A DNA stretch of 10,248 nt from Burkholderiaceae bacterium (lineage in GTDB: Bacteria > Pseudomonadota > Gammaproteobacteria > Burkholderiales > Burkholderiaceae): the NCBI GenBank assembly GCA_947371415.1, contig CANBPJ010000060.1, forward strand, positions 1 through 10,248, written 5' to 3'. The position numbers were made by a program, and so were the translations under genes. The notes under the pieces were generated by a model. That model made no database searches. It was not told where the DNA came from and saw only the letters and a program-made list of their open reading frames with translations. Each line of letters begins with the position of its first letter. Position 1 is the stretch's first letter. Positions 1-4,879 of this stretch are shown here, one piece after another.

Positions 1-112
1 TCTTCAGAATTTGACGGGTAATGCGGTTACTTTCCTCTAACCACTGCGCCATAACTGACGAAGACGGATGCGGAGAATAGAGAAGGTGGTCCTCAGTGAA
101 AGATTCGGGCAT
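1..112 (-). CDS. Possible partial gene running off the left edge, unrecognised
   Basis: On the minus strand an open frame has its first ATG at 112 and stays open to base 1, giving 37 codons. It begins MPESFTEDHLLYSPHP and continues with an ordinary-looking helical stretch (MAQWLEESNRITRQ). The same frame is open upstream to a TAG at 194-196, so the true start could lie further up, but no better ATG is present there. No strong Shine-Dalgarno sequence precedes 112. A TATACT sequence on the minus strand at 210-215 could be a -10 element, but no good -35 partner is visible. I do not recognise the family. The composition looks coding, but only the N-terminus would be visible. It may be a real gene truncated by the window or another fragment like its neighbours. 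Confidence 0.35.
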   Translation of the reverse strand, partial: MPESFTEDHLLYSPHPSSSVMAQWLEESNRITRQILK

Positions 113-262
113 AAAGTATTTTCTGGGCAACTCTTGTGAGGGCGGCGAACAGGTCGCTTTAGCGCCACAATAAAGGGGTTTTTCATCAAGATGCTACAAA
201 TACAAAAACAGTATAAAGTTTAATTTTCGTTAAGCCTTCTCGCTGGAAATATCGTCAATCAG

Positions 263-471
263 GTTAAAAAATTAGCGATTGGATTGATTGCACTGTTCGC
301 TGAGGGCTCCCCGCAATCTCTGGTGACTACTCGGTCATTGTTCGTGATGACAGTTGGAGGCAATTGGATTGCAAAGGAAAGCCATTGTATTTTTACCCAA
401 AAGATACAAAGCCCAGCGATAAATCTGCTGATGAACGCGCCGAAGGTGCGTGGCGCATCATTAAGATATAG
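263..471 (+). pseudogene. Remnant of a secreted Yx(FWY)xxD-motif lipoprotein (COG4315/PF03640-like)
   Basis: Two coding pieces in different frames look like the two ends of one small secreted protein. From 263 one frame reads VKKLAIGLIALFA, a typical start of a signal peptide, but the codon where ATG would be expected is GTT, and there is no in-frame ATG before the stop at 221. From about 304 a second frame (+1 relative phase) reads GDYSVIVRDDSWRQLDCKGK, continues with PLYFYPKDTKPSD, and ends GAWRIIKI with TAG at 469-471. That tail matches the conserved C-terminus of the COG4315 family of predicted lipoproteins (RDDG..QW.YKGKPLYY..D..PGD...GVW..VK), whose function is unknown. The usual middle of the family, with the first repeat and its conserved Cys/Trp-Pro-Pro segment, is absent. 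The start is lost, the centre deleted and the frame shifted, so I call it a pseudogene. A sequencing error could explain the shift but not the missing centre. Confidence 0.6.
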
Positions 472-632
472 GCAACGGGCAAGAAGCACGAAACCACTAG
501 TCGGTGGTTTTTTATGGATCAGTCAAAGATGAAATTTATGTGCCCCATATTCGCAATGAAAAGAAAGCTGCAGCAGTTTTATGGCAATGTATTGAGTCTC
601 ATCAAAGCCAATTTGCGCTAGCAATAAATTAA
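472..632 (+). pseudogene. Frameshifted coding fragment of unknown family
   Basis: Immediately after the TAG of the preceding remnant, the frame starting at 472 reads ATGKKHETTSRWFF and then loses coding character. A second frame starting at 513 reads YGSVKDEIYVPHIRNEKKAA, goes on VLWQCIESHQSQ and ends with TAA at 630-632. The two join smoothly if one T is added to the run of six T at 508-513, so a homopolymer contraction is the simplest explanation. There is no ATG or ribosome binding site before the first piece. The reading is protein-like (charged, with a plausible amphipathic C-terminus), but I do not recognise a family. It is most likely a second gene remnant. A single-base sequencing error in the T run is an alternative. 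Confidence 0.35.
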
Positions 633-681
633 GGTAGTCAGAAAAGTATTTTTTACACGTCTTTTTGATATAGGAAAAATC

Positions 682-1062
682 ATGTTTAGTCATATTATGT
701 TGGGCGCAAACGATCTAGAGGCTTCAAGAGATTTTTATGACGCTGCATTGGGGGCGTTAGGAGTAAAGCCAGGCAGCCTTAGCCATGGCAAATATTTTTA
801 TCGTGGTCCCGGCGGTGTCTTTGCAATTACAAAACCGATTAACGGTGAAGAGGCCACCCATGCCAACGGCGGTACCATTGGCTTTAGTGCCAAGTCAATG
901 GCTGATGTGGATGCGTTTCATGCCATCGGTGTTGCGCATGGCGGAAATGCCTGCGAGGGAGATCCGGGTTATCGTGAGGGAGTGGCCGGCACTATTTATA
1001 TAGCTTGGTTAAGAGATCCCGCCGGCAATAAAATCTGCGCAATGCATAGACCTCCTAAATAA
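682..1062 (+). CDS. VOC family protein (glyoxalase/bleomycin-resistance/dioxygenase fold)
   Basis: A 126-residue single-domain VOC protein. It opens with the usual first strand and helix of the fold, FSHIMLGANDLEASRDFYDA (residues 2-21), with the possible first metal-ligand His at residue 4. It closes with WLRDPAGNKICAMHRP, the typical last strand (DP.GN) of the fold. Members use paired beta-alpha-beta-beta-beta modules to bind a divalent metal and small substrates. The exact reaction cannot be told from the sequence, and the usual Glu near the C-terminus is not obvious (the position after GNKI is CA). The ATG is supported by AGGA at 672-675, six bases upstream. The gene stands alone on the plus strand and converges on the nitroreductase with a 42-base gap. 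The protein is probably cytoplasmic, as no signal peptide is seen. Confidence 0.88.
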   Translation: MFSHIMLGANDLEASRDFYDAALGALGVKPGSLSHGKYFYRGPGGVFAITKPINGEEATHANGGTIGFSAKSMADVDAFHAIGVAHGGNACEGDPGYREGVAGTIYIAWLRDPAGNKICAMHRPPK

Positions 1063-1104
1063 GGCTAAGCCGGGGAATATTTGCGTGATCCCTCGGTGTT
1101 GTCA

Positions 1105-1698
1105 TTAGAAAATTGAGCTGTAGGCGCTTGATTCAGGGCGCTCTTTATTTGGTTTATGGGCCGAGATAGTGCCGATGGTGATAAAGCACAGCGGCTCCTC
1201 TTGTTTCGCTAGGGAAAATAATTCTCGTAGCTTTTGGCTATAAAGCGCTTTACCGCTAGAGAGACCAGAACCAAATCCCATTGCATTGGCCATCAGCAAA
1301 ATATTCTGAATTGCACATCCAGCGGAGATTAGTTTTTCTTGCGTGGGAATATTATCCAAGTCGCCATTTAATTTGGCGGTTGCTAATAGAAGTAAGGGGC
1401 CTCTAAATGCTTTTTGTTTGGCTTCTTCAATTTGATTTGGTATGGCATCAGCATCCCTCTCAATCAGGTCTGCCGCAAATAAGGCGCCCAATCGATCGCG
1501 ACCTTCGGGGCTGACCTCATAGAAATGCCAAGGGGTTATTTTTCCATGATCCGGTGCGGCACCAGCCGCATTAAGGATTTCTAATTTCTGGGGAGGGGTA
1601 GGGCCCGGCGCAATTAATCTTTTAGGCGAGACATGTTGGCGGCTATGAATCAGCGCATTTGCAAAATCACTCAGCGTATCTGAGGGTTTAGAAGCCAA
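1105..1698 (-). CDS. Nitroreductase family protein, YdjA-like FMN oxidoreductase
   Basis: A 197-residue nitroreductase-fold protein resembling E. coli YdjA (183 residues). Visible landmarks are the N-terminal SRQHVSPKRL segment (residues 19-28, the Arg/Ser FMN-phosphate region), APDHGKITPWHFYEV (48-62, close to APDHKSMQPWHFFV in YdjA), FRGPLLLLATAK (99-109) and the helix SAGCAIQNILLMANAMGFGS (125-144), which is shared across the family. Such proteins bind FMN as homodimers and reduce nitro compounds or quinones with NAD(P)H; the natural substrate is usually unknown. The start is TTG at 1696-1698, inside the end of the upstream DUF1348 gene (11-base overlap), with AGGA ten bases before it. No ATG occurs in frame before the conserved region, so TTG is the best choice and translation is probably coupled. 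The location beside nitrate genes does not by itself imply a role in nitrogen assimilation. Confidence 0.9.
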   Translation of the reverse strand: MASKPSDTLSDFANALIHSRQHVSPKRLIAPGPTPPQKLEILNAAGAAPDHGKITPWHFYEVSPEGRDRLGALFAADLIERDADAIPNQIEEAKQKAFRGPLLLLATAKLNGDLDNIPTQEKLISAGCAIQNILLMANAMGFGSGLSSGKALYSQKLRELFSLAKQEEPLCFITIGTISAHKPNKERPESSAYSSIF

Positions 1699-2155
1699 AA
1701 TGACTTAATCCTGGATGGTCGTCTGGCCTTCTACCCAGGGGCCAAAAGAACTTTCGATCAGATTCTTTAATGGGTAAATCATTGATGCTAGCAAAGCGCC
1801 TCATCATGAAGCCATTTTCATTAAATTCCCAATTCTCATTCCCAAAGCTGCGCGACCAGTTGCCAGAGTCATCGCGACATTCGTAAGCAAAGCGCACGGC
1901 GATTCGATTGTCTGTAAAGGCCCAGAGCTCTTTGATTAAGCGGTAGTCGAGCTCCTTCACCCATTTGCGCTGGAGAAACTCTTTAACCTGCTCACGACCT
2001 TTAGGGAATTCAGCCCGGTTCCGCCAAACCGTATCTTCGGTGTAGACCAGAGAAACTTTTTCAGGATCGCGCGTATTCCAGGCATCTTCAGCCATTCTAA
2101 TTTTCTGAATCGCTGTTTCTTTAGTGAAGGGGGGTAATGGTAGTTTTTGTTCCAT
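1688..2155 (-). CDS. DUF1348 (PF07080) protein, SnoaL/NTF2-like fold
   Basis: About 155 residues, and essentially all of it is the DUF1348 domain. Diagnostic stretches are AEDAWNTRDPEKVSLVYTED, then VWRNRAEFPKGREQV, KELDYRLIKELWAF, IAVRFAYE, the segment SFGNENWEF, ASINDLPI and the C-terminal WPLGRRPDDHPGLS. The family belongs to the SnoaL/NTF2-like superfamily of cone-shaped alpha+beta barrels. Its members often bind or isomerise small hydrophobic molecules, but no reaction is established for DUF1348. ATG at 2155 is taken as the start. A TTG at 2167, with GAGAAG six bases upstream, is a real alternative that would add four residues (MKRA). A weak -10 candidate, TATATT, lies on the minus strand at 2189-2194. 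The gene overlaps the following nitroreductase gene by 11 bases, so the two are probably one transcript. Confidence 0.88.
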   Translation of the reverse strand: MEQKLPLPPFTKETAIQKIRMAEDAWNTRDPEKVSLVYTEDTVWRNRAEFPKGREQVKEFLQRKWVKELDYRLIKELWAFTDNRIAVRFAYECRDDSGNWSRSFGNENWEFNENGFMMRRFASINDLPIKESDRKFFWPLGRRPDDHPGLSHFGF

Positions 2156-2221
2156 GGCTCTTTTCAATTAATTCTTCTCATTCATAACAATATACAAAGT
2201 TCTGCCTAAAATAAGCCATAA

Positions 2222-2238
2222 AGTGCCAATTTGGTGCA
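2222..2238 (+). promoter_or_regulatory. Possible NtrC-like binding site in the divergent intergenic region
   Basis: The 17 bases read AGTGCC-AATTT-GGTGCA. The NtrC consensus is TGCACC-N5-GGTGCA. The right half-site is perfect, the left matches at three of six positions, and the AT spacer has the right length. It lies 29 bases before the start of the HPP-CBS gene and 66 bases before the divergent DUF1348 gene. A nitrogen-responsive activator would suit the neighbouring nitrate genes, but no sigma-54 promoter with GG-N10-GC spacing was found nearby. A single 17-base match of this quality can occur by chance. Confidence 0.25.
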
Positions 2239-2267
2239 TTTACCTTTGCTAACTATCGGGAATATTC

Positions 2268-3407
2268 TTGCGCCAATTATTTGATAAATTAATCCATAGG
2301 CTACTGCCAGAGGCAACCTCGGTTTCATGGTCTGAGCGTTTCAGATCGGCTGTGGGGGTCGCACTCGGTTTGGCGGCTATTATAAGCCTTGGCTGGCTGC
2401 TTACCAGTCGTGGGTATAACTCTCCATGGATTGTTGCCTCCATGGGTGCTAGTTCATTCCTACTTTTCGTATTACCTTCTAGTCCGATGGCGCAGCCTTG
2501 GGCAGTTATCGGAGGTAGCTGTGTTTCTGCATTTATAGGTATTGTATGCACACGCTTTTTTCATGAAACAGCATTCTTAATTCCCTTATCGGTTGGACTG
2601 GCAATTTTGGCGATGTTTGCTTTACGTTGCTTACATGCCCCTGCTGCAGCTCTGGCGCTGTTAATCCCCCTGAATGAATTGACCGACATTTATTTCGTAC
2701 TTTTCCCCGTCCTGGGAAACTCCGTGCTACTAGTGCTCTGTGCAATGATTTACAACTCATTGACAGGAAAACCATATCCACATAGTTCTAAGGAAGATTT
2801 AGGTTCATCCCCATTAGCAATGCGCGATCGTAAAATTGAAGACGAAGAAATTAATACTGTATTGGCAAAATATAATCAGGTCCTTGATATCAGTAAGGAT
2901 GATTTAGCAAACTTAATTTCTCAAGTGGAGCATGGGGCTTACCAAAAGAAGCTTCAAAGCATGTTGTGTAAAGATATTATGACCACAGAGGTTTTCTTTG
3001 TTGCGATGGACGCCCCATTGGATCAAGCGTGGAACCTATTGCGTAATCGTCACGTCAAAGCCCTCCCAGTAATAGATAGCGCCCGAAGGGTGCTTGGGAT
3101 TATTACTTTAGAAGATTTTATTAAAAGTGCGTCAGTCGATTTTCATCAAAGCTTTGGGCAGCGCATTAGAGGTTTTATGCGAGCTACCGTACCAGGTTTA
3201 AATAACCTACCAAATGCTGTTGGGCAAGTGATGAGCAAACCAGTAAGAGTGATCAGCGATGATCGAAATATGCTTGATCTAGCTGAAATATTTTGTGTAG
3301 ATGGCCATCACCATATTCCTGTAATTAATTCAGAAAGGCAGCTAGTTGGTATGGTCACGCAATCTGATTTTGTTAAAGCAATTGATCGGTCAATTGATAT
3401 TCGATAA
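2268..3407 (+). CDS. HPP-family integral membrane protein with two C-terminal CBS domains
   Basis: A 379-residue protein in two parts. Residues 26-163 form the HPP membrane domain (PF04982-like), with hydrophobic segments near 26-46, 54-70, 78-96, 101-121 and 141-163. It carries the conserved SMGASSFLLF (58-67) and AQPWAVIGG (75-83) stretches. Residues 190-225 are the linker usual in HPP-CBS proteins (YNQVLDISKDDLANLISQVE). Residues 231-289 and 317-375 are CBS domains; each ends in the adenine-nucleotide motif (GIITLEDF, GMVTQSDF), so they probably sense ATP/AMP. HPP proteins of cyanobacteria and chloroplasts transport nitrite; the function of the CBS-fused bacterial type is not established. 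The family signature HPPGGA is here HAPAAA (123-128), an unusual change. The start is TTG at 2268, preceded by CGGGA. The gene converges on the minimal HPP gene across 42 bases with no clear terminator. Confidence 0.88.
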   Translation: MRQLFDKLIHRLLPEATSVSWSERFRSAVGVALGLAAIISLGWLLTSRGYNSPWIVASMGASSFLLFVLPSSPMAQPWAVIGGSCVSAFIGIVCTRFFHETAFLIPLSVGLAILAMFALRCLHAPAAALALLIPLNELTDIYFVLFPVLGNSVLLVLCAMIYNSLTGKPYPHSSKEDLGSSPLAMRDRKIEDEEINTVLAKYNQVLDISKDDLANLISQVEHGAYQKKLQSMLCKDIMTTEVFFVAMDAPLDQAWNLLRNRHVKALPVIDSARRVLGIITLEDFIKSASVDFHQSFGQRIRGFMRATVPGLNNLPNAVGQVMSKPVRVISDDRNMLDLAEIFCVDGHHHIPVINSERQLVGMVTQSDFVKAIDRSIDIR

Positions 3408-3449
3408 AAATCGGCCTTCTATCTTATATTGGTAGATTTTGAAAGCTGC

Positions 3450-3959
3450 TTACCCCCACACGCTCCAGTGGTTTGATTGTGGGGAGGGTTCATTCCACTT
3501 TACTGGGTAATGGAGGGCCTTGCCTGGAGTAAGGCGACTCCAAATGGCCGCAACAAGAGCGAGAATCGTAACGCCTACTAGTACCACAAGGATGAGGTGG
3601 CCAAATCCAGCATGCGCCTGAATCATGATGAGTGGATTGGCACCAGCTGGTGGATGCACTGTTTGGGTGAGCAATAAGACTCCCAGGGTAATGACTTCTG
3701 CTAATAAGTAAACCCACAAAGCGTCATCAAAAAGCTGATAACAAATGATGCCAATGAGAGCGCTTATGAGGTGTCCACCAAATAGCGCTCTGGGTTGTGC
3801 TGCGGGAGCACCTGTGAGGCCAAACAGAAATATCGTAGAGCCACCCAGAGATGCAAGTAGTAAAGGCGATGTTGGTGGTTTTGTAAAATATAAAGCCAGC
3901 CCCAGTGCAATCGTGGCGCCTAATGAAACCCACAGTAGTCGCATCATCATTTTCAGCAT
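3450..3959 (-). CDS. Minimal HPP-family membrane protein, candidate nitrite/nitrate transporter
   Basis: A 169-residue protein that is almost entirely the HPP domain. Hydrophobic segments lie near residues 7-26, 31-49, 60-77, 82-99 and 120-140. Conserved motifs are SPLLLASLGGSTIFLFGL (31-48), AQPRALFGGHLISALIG (54-70) and the name-giving HPPAGANP (102-109). The HPP protein family includes nitrite transporters in cyanobacteria and chloroplasts. This copy is the last gene of a nirB-nirD-nasA-ybiB operon, so import of nitrite or nitrate is a sensible inference, though not shown. The ATG at 3959 lies four bases after the ybiB stop, and only weak ribosome-binding sequence precedes it, suggesting translational coupling. 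ATG codons at 3950, 3947 and 3944 are alternative starts. It lacks the CBS domains of the paralogue that faces it. Confidence 0.9.
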   Translation of the reverse strand: MLKMMMRLLWVSLGATIALGLALYFTKPPTSPLLLASLGGSTIFLFGLTGAPAAQPRALFGGHLISALIGIICYQLFDDALWVYLLAEVITLGVLLLTQTVHPPAGANPLIMIQAHAGFGHLILVVLVGVTILALVAAIWSRLTPGKALHYPVKWNEPSPQSNHWSVWG

Positions 3960-3963
3960 AGGA

Positions 3964-4872
3964 TTAGACTAAGCCTGCCATTCTGGCAATTTCATTTGCT
4001 TGCTTAAGGATAGAGTTTGGACAGGGGATCTCGCCGTAGAGTATTTTTGTGGTGATCAAGGCAGTTGATTTCGCATCGATTTGTGTAAATGGGTTCACAT
4101 CGGTAAAACGTTCTTCAGGGCTGGTGGATTCTTGATCCTTGGAAAATAGAAAATGCATTTCAGGCAGCCTCTGCAGGGAGGCGGTCGGCTCACCCTCGCT
4201 TCCCCTCATCAAAATAGCGTTTGCTGAGCGCAGCTGAAAAAATTCTCTTAATTTCTCTGGATATTCTGGATGGGTGTAATTAGAAATTTGCCATGGGTTT
4301 TGAGTTGTTGGATTAATCAGTTTCGCTAGGACATGTCCAGTATTGCGTAAGCCGATTTGTTCTCTCACATTCAATAATTTTTGGAGTGCTGGTGAAATAA
4401 CGCTCAGGGGGCAGAAGATGGGCTTGTTTGAGTTTAGAAGCGAGCTAAATTGCTTGGCCTCACTGAGGATGGGCCATTCCAGAGATTCAAAAATTGCATG
4501 ACTCGTTACTCTGGTCTGATCTTTTTCTACCCCTTGAACGATAACCGTAAACCCAAAGCTAGAAAGCATGCCAGCTAAAAGTGGCGTCAAATTTGCTTGT
4601 TTGCGTGCGCCGTTGTAGCTTGGTAAAACAATGGTTGGACGTGAGCCTGGGTTCAGTAAATTCAAATGAGATTCTAGGGCGTCCATGAAGCCCATTAACT
4701 CAGAGACCGACTCACCCTTAATTCGCATGGCAATACAAAAAGCGCCTAGCTCAAGATCGCTTACCTCGCCGTCTAGAATTTGTGCGAAGACTTCTTTAGC
4801 CTGATTGCGATCGAGATCGCCAGCACCCTTGCTACCGCGGCCAATGACCTGTAAGAAAGAACTAATACTCAT
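3964..4872 (-). CDS. ybiB: YbiB-type (TrpD2 family) nucleic-acid-binding protein
   Basis: With the start at ATG 4872 the protein has 302 residues, against about 320 for E. coli YbiB. It follows that family closely: VIGRGSKGAGDLDR near the start, then LDGEVSDLELGAFCIAMRIK, VLPSYNGARKQANLTPLLAG, GLRNTGHVLAKL, HPEYPEKLREFF and AILMRGSEGEP. The fold is that of anthranilate phosphoribosyltransferase (TrpD), but YbiB/TrpD2 proteins lack that activity. E. coli YbiB is a dimer that binds nucleic acids with little sequence preference and is LexA-controlled. The start at 4872 lies seven bases after the nasA stop. A longer TTG start at 4917 would overlap nasA by 38 bases and adds residues that do not look conserved. 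The HPP gene follows after four bases. Why a DNA/RNA-binding protein sits inside a nitrate operon is unclear; a regulatory or repair-related role is possible. Confidence 0.9.
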   Translation of the reverse strand: MSISSFLQVIGRGSKGAGDLDRNQAKEVFAQILDGEVSDLELGAFCIAMRIKGESVSELMGFMDALESHLNLLNPGSRPTIVLPSYNGARKQANLTPLLAGMLSSFGFTVIVQGVEKDQTRVTSHAIFESLEWPILSEAKQFSSLLNSNKPIFCPLSVISPALQKLLNVREQIGLRNTGHVLAKLINPTTQNPWQISNYTHPEYPEKLREFFQLRSANAILMRGSEGEPTASLQRLPEMHFLFSKDQESTSPEERFTDVNPFTQIDAKSTALITTKILYGEIPCPNSILKQANEIARMAGLV

Positions 4873-4879
4873 TGCGGGA

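Noticed and set aside
284..532. 82-residue open frame on the plus strand as a real gene
   Set aside because: After the signal-peptide-like start its sequence has no protein-like features, while another frame over the same bases carries the recognisable COG4315 tail.
1063..1104. Terminator between the VOC and nitroreductase genes
   Set aside because: Only a tiny GGCTAAGCC hairpin is visible, with no T tract.
2233..2250. Possible sigma-54 promoter (TGGTGC ... TTTGCT) before the HPP-CBS gene
   Set aside because: The GG and GC pairs are three bases too far apart; GG-N10-GC spacing is strict for sigma-54.
3408..3449. Bidirectional terminator between the two convergent HPP genes
   Set aside because: AAAATC and GATTTT are complementary but enclose a long, poorly paired loop; no stable GC-rich stem with a T run.
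3745..3972. Plus-strand open frames across the short HPP gene
   Set aside because: They are antisense shadows of a well-conserved membrane protein gene.
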